From contig PDRY01000012.1 of the NCBI GenBank assembly GCA_002748265.1, positions 434,001-498,000 on the forward strand: DNA of 64,000 bases, given 5' to 3'. A program made the position numbers and the translations under genes. Of the stretch, positions 1-7,379 are shown piece after piece. The stretch comes from Rhodobacterales bacterium (GTDB taxonomy: Bacteria > Pseudomonadota > Alphaproteobacteria > Rhodobacterales > Rhodobacteraceae). The notes under the pieces are model-generated. The model was not told the origin of the DNA, did no database searches, and saw nothing but the letters and a program-made list of their open reading frames with translations. The stretch's first letter is position 1; every line of letters starts with the position of its first letter.

Positions 1-1
1 T

Positions 2-559
2 CTGCTGATGGACTCGGTAACACGGTTCGCGGAAGCACACCGCGAACTGGCCATTGCAGGCGGCGAACCCGCGAACTTGCGAGGCTTTCCGCCCTCGACC
101 GGTCCCGCAATCGCCGCCCTGTGCGAACGGGCTGGCCCCGGCCCGGAGGGCGGCGGAGACATAACCGCTGTCTTCACTGTTTTGGTCGCGGGCTCTGACA
201 TGGAAGAGCCCGTGGCCGACATGCTCCGCGGCGTCCTGGACGGTCACACGGTCCTCGACCGCGAAATCGCAGAGCGCGGCCGGTTTCCGGCAGTCAACCT
301 GCTCCGGTCCGTTTCCCGGGCGCTGCCACAAGCAGCGACCGAGGGCGAAAATGCCCTTCTGACGGAGGCGCGCCGGCTCGTCGGGGTTTACGACCGCGCC
401 GAGATGATGATCCAAGCGGGCCTATACACCGAAGGCAGCGATCCCGAGATTGACCGGGCCATGGCACTGCACCCCGTGATCGAGCGGTTCATGTCCTTGC
501 GCGAGCCGAAGGGCGTTCCCGCGAGCTTTGCGGCACTACGAACCCTGCTCCATACGTGA
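2..559 (+). CDS. fliI: Flagellum-specific ATPase FliI, C-terminal part (5' end outside window)
   Basis: The reading frame is open from the first bases and ends in TGA at 559, so this is the C-terminal part (about 185 residues) of a longer protein. The start has MDSVTRFAEAHRE, followed by GSDMEEPVADMLRGVLDGH and DREIAERGRFPAV, which are hallmarks of the flagellar/type III secretion ATPase family related to F1-beta. FliI powers export of flagellar subunits at the cytoplasmic face of the basal body. The adjacent flagellin block supports the flagellar rather than the injectisome paralogue. The missing N-terminal part would carry the P-loop. It faces the DUF1217 gene tail to tail across about 130 bp in which I see no gene. 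Confidence 0.87.
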   Translation: MLMDSVTRFAEAHRELAIAGGEPANLRGFPPSTGPAIAALCERAGPGPEGGGDITAVFTVLVAGSDMEEPVADMLRGVLDGHTVLDREIAERGRFPAVNLLRSVSRALPQAATEGENALLTEARRLVGVYDRAEMMIQAGLYTEGSDPEIDRAMALHPVIERFMSLREPKGVPASFAALRTLLHT

Positions 560-690
560 CGCTCTGCTGAAGATTTTGAGTCAGCGCCAAGTACAAAGCG
601 CGCGGAATTCAGGAACAGATCTGACACTCCTTTGAAGTCTCAAATGTCACAGGGGGGGACGCGTTGACGCTGTCACGCCTGAACGGACAA

Positions 691-1506
691 CTATCCCGTT
701 TTCCAAGGGTTCCCCATTGACGAGAGCAGTGCCAACGCAACCTGGCCCGATGATGATCGGGCGCTGAACTGGTCAGCCTCCCGGCGGATCAGGAAGGTTT
801 GAATCAACTTCTCCTGCAACGCAGGATCTTTCAGATCCGCGAACGTGTCGGAGCCCAGAACAGCTTCGCTGCGCTTACGGAACTGATCCAACTGCTGATC
901 GATATCGAGCGATCCAAAGCCCGATGGGAACCCAAACGCGGTTTCGAACACTTCACGCAAAGGAGGGGTGCCCATCATTGTGAACCAATGCGAGCGATCA
1001 GTTCCACCCTTCTTGAACATGTCATTCAACTCGCCCGAAACATTCATGGCGAGCCGCAGATCGTTATTCTGTGCACCAACCGCGCTTTCAAATTCCTTTG
1101 CGCGGAACCTCTCGGTGATCTCTTCCGCCAGAACGGAAAATTGGGTGCGTGGACCCAAGGCTGAATCAAAACCAAATGCCTTGGAGAACGCCGCGTATCT
1201 CTTGTCAGCAAGCTTGTTCGCAAGCGCCGCACGATCCGTTGTCCCTTCGGCGAGAACGCGCTCCACAAAGTAGCGACTGTCCAGATCACGCTCGAGCCCA
1301 AACGCGCTGAGCGCCACGTTGAGCATACGGCGATCCGACGTCAGATCCTGAGCGGTCCGCACTTTCCCGATGTTTTCGCGGAAGTAGTCGACGTCACGCT
1401 TGATCGTCGGATCGGCAAGAAAGGCCGCTTTCTGACCCGCCATCGTCCTTTGCAAAAAACGCCAGCCCGTATACCCGCCGATCGGAATGGCGGGCTGGAA
1501 GCTCAT
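691..1506 (-). CDS. DUF1217 flagellar-region protein
   Basis: A 271-residue protein without signal peptide or membrane segment. The N-terminus (IPIGGYTGWRFLQRTM) and the alternating helical pattern with FGLERDLDS and FSKAFGFDSA are typical of DUF1217, a family found in alphaproteobacterial flagellar clusters and thought to be an export-related or structural flagellar protein. Its start overlaps the flbT stop by 4 bp, so it is very probably the last gene of a flagellin-flaF-flbT-DUF1217 unit. The exact function is not established. Confidence 0.8.
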   Translation of the reverse strand: MSFQPAIPIGGYTGWRFLQRTMAGQKAAFLADPTIKRDVDYFRENIGKVRTAQDLTSDRRMLNVALSAFGLERDLDSRYFVERVLAEGTTDRAALANKLADKRYAAFSKAFGFDSALGPRTQFSVLAEEITERFRAKEFESAVGAQNNDLRLAMNVSGELNDMFKKGGTDRSHWFTMMGTPPLREVFETAFGFPSGFGSLDIDQQLDQFRKRSEAVLGSDTFADLKDPALQEKLIQTFLIRREADQFSARSSSGQVALALLSSMGNPWKTG

Positions 1507-1913
1507 ACGACGGCCCCTGAATAGCCGAGCAGGCGTTGCTCCCGATCCAGCAACCCGCGTAGCGTCTTCAGTGCCCGATAGGCATCGCCATTGAGCACCG
1601 CCGCGCTTGCGTCCGCCAGGCTGCTGCGGCTGTCGCTGTCTCGCAGGGCCTGACTGAGCTGCTCAATACCCGTAAGAAGCTGAGGACGCGCGTCATCCAC
1701 AGTCATGTCGCCAGACAGCACCAGTTGAGCCAGATAGCACACCCGCCGGACCGGCGTGTTTGCCTCGTCGGGGCGAAGGGCGTCCCGCAGGCGCAGGATG
1801 TTGGCGTTCGGGGTCTTGATCGACAGACGCGAACGGCGATCCCCATTTTCAATAACCGCGCCATTGATCAGAACGCGCTCACGGGGGCCGAGCTTGAGGA
1901 CGAGACCACTCAT
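1503..1913 (-). CDS. flbT: Flagellar biosynthesis repressor FlbT
   Basis: A 136-residue protein beginning MSGLVLKLGPRERVLINGAV, matching FlbT. In Caulobacter FlbT acts after transcription on flagellin mRNA through its 5' untranslated region, together with FlaF. The gene overlaps flaF upstream and the DUF1217 gene downstream by 4 bp each, showing translational coupling. Length and start agree with the family. The flagellin gene lies just upstream of flaF. Confidence 0.9.
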   Translation of the reverse strand: MSGLVLKLGPRERVLINGAVIENGDRRSRLSIKTPNANILRLRDALRPDEANTPVRRVCYLAQLVLSGDMTVDDARPQLLTGIEQLSQALRDSDSRSSLADASAAVLNGDAYRALKTLRGLLDREQRLLGYSGAVV

Positions 1914-2290
1914 TCGGACTGTCCCTTCATGGGCTGCAGGCCGCGCATGACCGCTTTGTTGATATCGATCAGAGACGCGGGATCGGCGCCATCACGCAGC
2001 ACCTTGCCGCTCTGATGTTCGACGAACTCGTAAAGATAAAAAATCTGCGCGCGCAGCGGCTGAGGAAGGGCGTTATCGGGATGCGCGACATCAACGGCCA
2101 GGCGGTTCCAGAACCGGCGATTTTCACCAAGCACCTCGACAAGGTTCCGAAATGCGGCGGGTCCGTTACGCGAAGCCTGACCAAGTCGGGCGGTGATACG
2201 GGCAAGAAGATCAAATTCCGTTCCGCGATCGCTGCGCACTGTGGCGAGCGTTGCACCATAGGCCATTTGAGCCTGAGACTGTGCTTGCAC
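1910..2290 (-). CDS. flaF: Flagellar biosynthesis regulator FlaF
   Basis: A 126-residue protein whose central part (LVEVLGENRRFWNRLAVDVA, then LPQPLRAQIFYLYEFVE) matches FlaF, the partner that promotes flagellin translation or stability and opposes FlbT. It follows the flagellin gene by about 90 bp, an interval that holds a strong hairpin, and overlaps flbT by 4 bp. This flagellin-flaF-flbT order is conserved in Rhodobacterales. Confidence 0.9.
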   Translation of the reverse strand: MQAQSQAQMAYGATLATVRSDRGTEFDLLARITARLGQASRNGPAAFRNLVEVLGENRRFWNRLAVDVAHPDNALPQPLRAQIFYLYEFVEHQSGKVLRDGADPASLIDINKAVMRGLQPMKGQSE

Positions 2291-2347
2291 GTTGCTATCC
2301 TTTCAGGATGAGAGGGAGGTCACGGAGCTTTGCCGTGGTGGTGTCGA

Positions 2348-2368
2348 GGGCGCCCAAAACGGGCGCCC
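2348..2368 (-). terminator. Hairpin between flagellin and flaF
   Basis: The octamer GGGCGCCC, itself a palindrome, occurs twice with the 5-base spacer AAAAC, forming an 8-bp all-GC stem about 13 bp after the flagellin stop codon. No T-run follows on the minus strand, so it is more likely a partial terminator or an mRNA 3'-end stabiliser that makes flagellin transcript exceed flaF/flbT transcript. Confidence 0.55.
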
Positions 2369-2380
2369 CACCCTGATCGG

Positions 2381-3613
2381 TTAGCGGAACAGCGACAACA
2401 GAGCCTGCGGCGCCTGGTTCGCAATCGACAGCGACTGCGTGCCCAGCTGCTGCTGCACCTGAAGCGCCTGAAGGCGGGCGGACGTCTCTTCCATGTTGGC
2501 GTCCACCATGGAGCCGATCCCGGACTTCAGGCTGTCCGTCAGTTTCCCGACGAAGTCAGACTGAATTTCGATCCGCTTTTCGGCGGAACCGAAGGATGCG
2601 GCCGTATCGATGGAAGACTGGATCATCCCCTCGATGGCTTCGAGTGCAGCCGAAGCGCCTTCGTCCGACACAACATCGATCGCTGACAGCTTGCCCATGT
2701 CACCGCGTACGGCATCGGACTTCACAGTCACCTGCTCAGTGGCGAGACTGGAGATTTCGATGTCATCGCCGCCACCGCCAGCCACGATCGTGATCGCGCT
2801 GCTGATCCCGGCGTCGGTTGCTGCAGCACTCAAGCCCGAAATCACGTTGGCCAGAGCATCACCCTCAGCAATCGTGTAGGAGACATCCTTGCCTTCCAAC
2901 TGCAAGCTGACAGTGTCGCCCGCCAGAAGGCCAGCGGCTTGGGCTCCGGCGTTGAGATCATCTTTGCTGATCGCCGTGCCGCCCGATGCGCCCGCGCCGG
3001 TTGCGTCGGCGAACAGGAAATCGCCCAGGCTCTGGGTAACGGCGGTAGAGCCGTCACTGGCGATCATGTTCGTCTCGGCGACAGCGGTATAGCCAGACAC
3101 GAGTTCCGAACGCATATCGGCGGTCGCCACGTCGATGGACGAGGCTTTGACCCCATCAGCCGAGCGATCCAGCGAGGACAGCACCGACACGGGGTTCTCA
3201 GACGAGCCATTCACCAGGTTCAGGCCATTGAACTGGGCAGAGCCCACGACGGATTTGATCTGGTCGGTCAGGGCTTCGATGTCGGTCTGCAGCTTGGCCC
3301 GGTCGACGTTCTCTTCCTGAGCGGAGACGATTTTGCCCTTCACCTCCTTGAGGAGGTCGGTGATGCCTTCGGCGGCGTTACGCCCCACCGCGACGGTGGA
3401 TTCGCCCAGGGCAAGGCTGTCAGAGATACCTTCGAAGCCTTTGACATCGGATTCCATCACCTTGGAGATGGCCCAAACGGCGGCGTTGTCCTTCGCGGAG
3501 GCCACCGATTTACCGGTGGAAATCTCGCTCTGGGTTTTGGCCATGCTGGCGTTGATGCCCTTGAGGGTTTGCAGCGCCACCATGGCGCCATTGTTGGTCA
3601 GAATACTGGACAT
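2381..3613 (-). CDS. Flagellin
   Basis: A 410-residue flagellin. The conserved N-terminal D0/D1 region has MSSILTNNGAMVALQTLKGI and TGKSVASAKDNAAVWAISK. The C-terminal D0/D1 region has DANMEETSARLQALQVQQQL and SIANQAPQALLSLF. The middle (about residues 150-310) is the variable surface domain. The start at 3613 is preferred over an upstream in-frame ATG because AAGGGACC lies just before it and the family begins at this Met. It is exported by the FliI-powered apparatus and forms the filament. Its leader contains two hairpins (separate entry), and flaF/flbT follow. Confidence 0.93.
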   Translation of the reverse strand: MSSILTNNGAMVALQTLKGINASMAKTQSEISTGKSVASAKDNAAVWAISKVMESDVKGFEGISDSLALGESTVAVGRNAAEGITDLLKEVKGKIVSAQEENVDRAKLQTDIEALTDQIKSVVGSAQFNGLNLVNGSSENPVSVLSSLDRSADGVKASSIDVATADMRSELVSGYTAVAETNMIASDGSTAVTQSLGDFLFADATGAGASGGTAISKDDLNAGAQAAGLLAGDTVSLQLEGKDVSYTIAEGDALANVISGLSAAATDAGISSAITIVAGGGGDDIEISSLATEQVTVKSDAVRGDMGKLSAIDVVSDEGASAALEAIEGMIQSSIDTAASFGSAEKRIEIQSDFVGKLTDSLKSGIGSMVDANMEETSARLQALQVQQQLGTQSLSIANQAPQALLSLFR

Positions 3614-3721
3614 AGCTGTCGGTCCCTTGCGTGAGGGGCGCATTTTGCGCCGGGAGTTTCAGGATGCCGCGACGCAAAGGCCGAGGCAGGGAAAGCCCTT
3701 CTGACTGAGCAGCAAGACGCC

Positions 3722-3778
3722 GCTGTCCGTTTTGGACAGCCCAGCAATGCACCGTCAGGCGTGAAGAAAGCCTGAACG
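3722..3778 (-). promoter_or_regulatory. Two hairpins in the flagellin leader region
   Basis: Upstream of the flagellin start are two inverted repeats: GCTGTCC/GGACAGC with a short loop at 3722-3740, and TCAGGC/GCCTGA with a 9-base loop at 3755-3775. If transcription starts upstream of them, both lie in the 5' untranslated region where FlbT-type control is known to act in Caulobacter. The promoter itself was not identified. Confidence 0.4.
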
Positions 3779-3816
3779 GCGCACCGCCAGTTGATCGCAA
3801 TTTTATCTAATCGGGG

Positions 3817-4338
3817 TCAGGGCAGGATTCGCGCAGCATGGTCGGACAGATAGATCCTCAGCCAAGGCGTGAACCGCTCCGGCGTTTGCGCGATTTCCTC
3901 TCGCAGGGTGTCCAAGGTGACCCACCGCGTCCCTGCGACTTCATCGGGGTTCAACGTGATCACGGGAGCAACCACAGGGCTGGCCCGGAAGAGCCGGACA
4001 TGTTCGTGCTCCACCATGCCGTTTCCGACATCGGCGCGGTATTCCACCTCTCCGAGATCTTCCAGATCGAGCCCCCCGATCCCGAGCTCTTCGTCCAGAC
4101 GCCGTTCGGCGCAGGCCAGATCGGGCTCTCCCCAGATCGGGTGGGTGCAACAGGTGTTCGCCCAGAGCCCCGGCGTGTGGTACTTGCCGACGGCCCGCTG
4201 CTGGATCAACAGCGCCCCGTCGTGAAAAACGAAAACACTGACCGCCCGGTGCGGAAGGCCCTCAAGATGCACCTGCATCTTGTCAACGGGGCTCAGAACG
4301 CCATCGCGCCAGGCTGGGATCAAGCTCGGATCAGTCAT
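3817..4338 (-). CDS. idi: Isopentenyl-diphosphate delta-isomerase, type I
   Basis: A 173-residue Nudix-fold isomerase that interconverts isopentenyl and dimethylallyl diphosphate for isoprenoid synthesis. NTCCTHP at residues 61-67 contains the catalytic Cys. The segment around ERRLDEELGI is the Nudix-like helix, and VEHEHVRLF contains the metal and catalytic acidic/His cluster. Length fits type I Idi. In Rhodobacterales idi often sits near carotenoid or photosynthesis genes, but none is visible here. It reads convergently into nothing and is followed by the flagellin leader. Confidence 0.92.
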   Translation of the reverse strand: MTDPSLIPAWRDGVLSPVDKMQVHLEGLPHRAVSVFVFHDGALLIQQRAVGKYHTPGLWANTCCTHPIWGEPDLACAERRLDEELGIGGLDLEDLGEVEYRADVGNGMVEHEHVRLFRASPVVAPVITLNPDEVAGTRWVTLDTLREEIAQTPERFTPWLRIYLSDHAARILP

Positions 4339-4371
4339 GCGCCCGGCGATAGCGCAGCCCAGGCCAAGGCG

Positions 4372-5346
4372 CTAGCCCGAGCCGATCAGAACGCCCGCCG
4401 CGAAAACGAGCGCCCCGCCCAGAACCACCTGGAACGCGGCACGCAGAAACGGGGTTTCCATCCACTTGTTCTGTATCCACGCGATCGCCCAGAGCTCTGC
4501 AAAGACCACGAAGAAGGCGATGATCGTAGCAGTCCAGAAATCGGGGATCAGGTAGGGCAAAGCGTGGCCCAGCCCGCCCACGGCAGTCATCACGCCCGAC
4601 GCAATGCCGCGCTTGATCGGGCTGCCGCGCCCGGAGATCGAGCCGTCATCCGACGCGGCTTCGGTGAACCCCATGGAGATCCCGGCCCCGACCGACGCCG
4701 CCAGCCCGACCAAAAAGGTCGTCCAGGTGTCTTGCGTGGCAAAGGCCGTCGCAAAGATCGGCGCAAGGGTCGACACCGACCCATCCATCAGCCCGGCCAG
4801 ACCCGGTTGCACCCAGGTCAGCACGAACTGCCGGTGCGCCTTGGCGTCTTCATGTTCGACCGCCTCCGCGCTCATGCCCTCTCCGAGCGCCTCTGCCGAA
4901 ACCTCGTGCCCCGCCTCGGCGGCTGCCAGATCGCCCAAAAGCTTGCGAGTACCCGCATCGGACGTGGCCTGCGCGGCGCGCGTGTAGAACGCGTGGGCCT
5001 CGCGCTCCATCTGGGCGGCTTCCTCGCGCATCCGCTCCAGGCTCAGGTTTTCGACAAGCCAGACCGGGCGGCGCGCATAGAAGCCCGACACGTGCTCACG
5101 CCGGATCAGAGGGATCGTTTCCCCAAAGCGCGCGCGGTGCATGTCGATCAGGGCGGTGCGGTGGATGTCCTCTTCCTCTGCCATGCTGTCGAACACATGG
5201 GCGCTTTCGGGATAATCGCCGCGCAGCCTCTCCGCATAGAGCCTGTAAATGCGCGCGTCGTCTTCTTCCGAAGAGATCGCAAGCGCCAGAACCTCCTGTT
5301 CGCTCAAATCAGCGAACCGGCGACGCTGTGAAAAACCGGGGATCAT
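4372..5346 (-). CDS. mbfA: MbfA-type ferritin-like/VIT1 iron exporter
   Basis: A 324-residue fusion. The N-terminal half (about 1-165) is a rubrerythrin-like domain with repeated acidic/His signatures (SSEEDDARIY, MAEEEDIHRT, EREAHAFY, EAGHE) that form a di-iron site. The C-terminal half is a VIT1/CCC1-type membrane domain with about five hydrophobic helices. MbfA proteins in rhizobia export iron and protect against peroxide. The start at 5346 has AAAGGAG at good spacing. The longer in-frame ORF upstream lacks such a site and its extra residues do not look like the family. A perfect palindrome overlaps the upstream edge of the ribosome-binding site (separate entry). Confidence 0.88.
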   Translation of the reverse strand: MIPGFSQRRRFADLSEQEVLALAISSEEDDARIYRLYAERLRGDYPESAHVFDSMAEEEDIHRTALIDMHRARFGETIPLIRREHVSGFYARRPVWLVENLSLERMREEAAQMEREAHAFYTRAAQATSDAGTRKLLGDLAAAEAGHEVSAEALGEGMSAEAVEHEDAKAHRQFVLTWVQPGLAGLMDGSVSTLAPIFATAFATQDTWTTFLVGLAASVGAGISMGFTEAASDDGSISGRGSPIKRGIASGVMTAVGGLGHALPYLIPDFWTATIIAFFVVFAELWAIAWIQNKWMETPFLRAAFQVVLGGALVFAAGVLIGSG

Positions 5347-5357
5347 GTCAGGCTCCT

Positions 5358-5374
5358 TTTGGAATGATTCCAAA
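5358..5374. promoter_or_regulatory. Irr/ICE-like operator of mbfA
   Basis: TTTGGAATGATTCCAAA is a perfect 17-bp palindrome around the central base, 12 bp upstream of the mbfA start and touching its Shine-Dalgarno. It resembles the iron control element bound by Irr (TTTAGAA-type half sites), which represses mbfA in rhizobia under low iron. Direct evidence is the symmetry and position; the regulator is inferred. Confidence 0.6.
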
Positions 5375-5443
5375 TTAATGCAGGCCGCCGGGCACTGCAA
5401 CCGTAGGCTTGCCAGACCGCCGCGTCGGAGGCATGACTCGCTT

Positions 5444-5752
5444 ATGAAACGCTTCACCCTCCCGATCATGCTGATTGCCGCCGCGTGCTCTGGCCCGACA
5501 GGCAAAGCGACCAATGCGCCGGAGTGGCATTCTCCGATCTCCCCTATCGCCGCCGCGACGGGGGACGAATGTGGCGCCGCGCCGCATGAGAGCCTGACGG
5601 GGCAGGACGCGACCGTTCTGGAACGGGTTCTGATCCTTGGGCAGGTGCGCGTGATCCGGCCTGGTCGTCCCTATACGGAAGACCACCGGCCAAAGCGGCT
5701 GAACTTCGAGGTGGACGCCATGGGCCACATCGCGCGGGTCTTCTGCGGATAA
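5444..5752 (+). CDS. I78-family peptidase inhibitor lipoprotein
   Basis: A 102-residue secreted protein. The start chosen is MKRFTLPIMLIAAACSG, a short lipoprotein signal with Cys near residue 15. A longer ORF begins inside mbfA on the other strand and was not used. The mature part ends RLNFEVDAMGHIARVFCG and contains RVIRPGRPYTEDHRP, the signature of peptidase inhibitor family I78, with conserved Cys near each end (DECG and FCG). It probably acts in the periplasm against serine proteases. Divergent from mbfA. Confidence 0.75.
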   Translation: MKRFTLPIMLIAAACSGPTGKATNAPEWHSPISPIAAATGDECGAAPHESLTGQDATVLERVLILGQVRVIRPGRPYTEDHRPKRLNFEVDAMGHIARVFCG

Positions 5753-5820
5753 AGCTCGACTTCGGGGGAGGCATTGGTCAGATTGGCAAGCAACTTCCGC
5801 GTGACCACTCCGGAGCATCC

Positions 5821-6027
5821 ATGGCCCTGATCCGCTTTCTTCCGATTATCGCGCTGCTGGCCGCCTGCGCCCAGCCCATGAAGACCTATCAAGACGCCTG
5901 TTTTGAGCCTGCGACGCCCCGAGCCAATGGCACCCAGCTCTTCGGCGGGCCGAAGCGTGCTCCGGAATACGATCCGGTTTTGACGGTGCAGCAGCAAGGG
6001 GGACGGACACTGGTCTACTGCCAGTGA
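5821..6027 (+). CDS. Small lipoprotein, unknown function
   Basis: A 68-residue protein with a clear lipoprotein signal (MALIRFLPIIALLAACAQP). The short mature part has Cys at DACFEP and at the C-terminus (LVYCQ), which may pair. It follows the I78 inhibitor by about 70 bp in the same direction, and could be a shortened relative, but the I78 signature itself is absent. Function not recognised. Confidence 0.6.
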   Translation: MALIRFLPIIALLAACAQPMKTYQDACFEPATPRANGTQLFGGPKRAPEYDPVLTVQQQGGRTLVYCQ

Positions 6028-6220
6028 GTTCGACGAAGACCTCGAAGCGGCATCTGTGTGGGGGCTGAAGTAGACGCTGCCCCGAAGCCTTCGTCATGAA
6101 GACCAGATGCCCGGACGCTGCGGCGCCGGTTTGAAGCTTCTGCGGTTCTTTGGGGGAAAAATCGTGGCACGAATGGGGCGCCCCTTGATTTGAAGCGCCA
6201 CGCGCGGAAGAGTTGAAGCG

Positions 6221-6559
6221 ATGTTGCAAACGCCCCTGACCGCCTCCACCCCGCCCGGCGACGCCGTTGCGTTCCACCGCACGGAACTTGCGCCGATCCT
6301 GTCTCTCTATGGCCGCATGGTCGCCGCCGGAGAATGGCGCGATTACGGGATCTCATGCCTGCGCGACATGGCGGTGTTCTCTGTCTTTCGCCGCACGGCG
6401 GAACAACCGCTCTACCGGATCGAGAAACGGCCCAAGCTGCGGCTGCGTCAGGGGCAGTATTGCGTGATCGGAATGGATGGCCGGATCCTGAAGCGCGGTG
6501 ACGATCTGCGGCAAGTGCTGCGCGTTCTGGAGCGCAAGCTCATCCGCTCGGTCGAGTGA
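6221..6559 (+). CDS. DUF2794 protein
   Basis: A 112-residue soluble protein. FHRTELAPILSLYGRMVAAG and LYRIEKRPKLRLRQGQY match DUF2794, a small alphaproteobacterial family of unknown function. No signal peptide or membrane helix. Its 3' end overlaps the convergent NlpC/P60 gene by about 20 bp. Confidence 0.8.
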   Translation: MLQTPLTASTPPGDAVAFHRTELAPILSLYGRMVAAGEWRDYGISCLRDMAVFSVFRRTAEQPLYRIEKRPKLRLRQGQYCVIGMDGRILKRGDDLRQVLRVLERKLIRSVE

Positions 6560-7379
6560 TCCGGCGCCGCGATGTGACCGGACCATCCCCCTGATCCGCA
6601 ATCCGCTGGCACGCCCCGGCAAAATCTTCGCGCGCAACGGCCATCGCATGGGCATTCGCGTGAAGCAGCGTCCGGTCATCCTCCATGATCCCGACATGAC
6701 CACGCCAGAACACAATGTCTCCGCGCTGCAAAGGTGCCCCGTCGGGCAGGCGCTCCCCCAGTTCCGCCTCCTGCATATCACTGTCGCCGGGACATGAAAT
6801 GCCACATGCGCGACACGCAGCCTGCACCAGCCCGGAGCAGTCGATCCCCCAGATGGAGTTGCCACCCCACAAATAGGGAGTGCCCAGATACAGCAAAGCA
6901 ACCTCGACCGGATCGGAGGCGCGATGCGCGAGGGGCACGAGATGCGACACCGGAACATGTCCCATCGGCGTCGCGGCCCAGGTGTCATTGATCCCCTCAA
7001 CGGCAAGGCGGGCACCGTGCGGCAGCGCGGCGCGTTCGTGGCTTTTGAGATCGGGTGCAGTGTAGGCATGAGTCGCAGCGGTTGCGACGGTGTGGGTCGG
7101 CTGCTGGATCGCCGCCCCCAGAGAATCCGCCGAAACGTAGCCGACATAGTCGTCTTCCGCCTGCACAAAGCTCCAGCCCTCATAGGTCTCGTAGACCGTC
7201 AGCGGCGCCCCCAGAAGCAACTGGCGATCACGCGCCCCCCCCGGCGCTCGAAGGAGGTCTGTGACCGGCACATGCACCTGCGCGGCGGAACCGTCGACGA
7301 AGCGGGGTGCATCAATCTGCCCCCGCAGATGGCTTGCGGCTACGCGGTCATTGGCAGCAAGGCGGCGCCGGTCAGTCAT
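6540..7379 (-). CDS. NlpC/P60 (C40) cell-wall hydrolase with SH3-like domains
   Basis: A 279-residue protein. The N-terminal half contains bacterial SH3-like folds (LTVYETYEGWSFVQAEDDY is typical). The C-terminal half is an NlpC/P60 papain-like peptidase: WGIDCSGLVQAA carries the catalytic Cys, and GDIVFWRGHVGI the His. Such enzymes cut D-Glu/diaminopimelate bonds in peptidoglycan peptides. There is no evident signal peptide, so it may act on recycled muropeptides in the cytoplasm. The start at 7379 overlaps the stop of the aminopeptidase gene, suggesting a peptide-recycling operon. Confidence 0.85.
   Translation of the reverse strand: MTDRRRLAANDRVAASHLRGQIDAPRFVDGSAAQVHVPVTDLLRAPGGARDRQLLLGAPLTVYETYEGWSFVQAEDDYVGYVSADSLGAAIQQPTHTVATAATHAYTAPDLKSHERAALPHGARLAVEGINDTWAATPMGHVPVSHLVPLAHRASDPVEVALLYLGTPYLWGGNSIWGIDCSGLVQAACRACGISCPGDSDMQEAELGERLPDGAPLQRGDIVFWRGHVGIMEDDRTLLHANAHAMAVAREDFAGACQRIADQGDGPVTSRRRITRPSG

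Noticed and set aside
3838-5331. Plus-strand 497-codon open frame across idi and mbfA
   Set aside because: It is the antisense shadow of two well-recognised genes in GC-rich DNA, with His/Arg/Pro-rich composition typical of such shadows.
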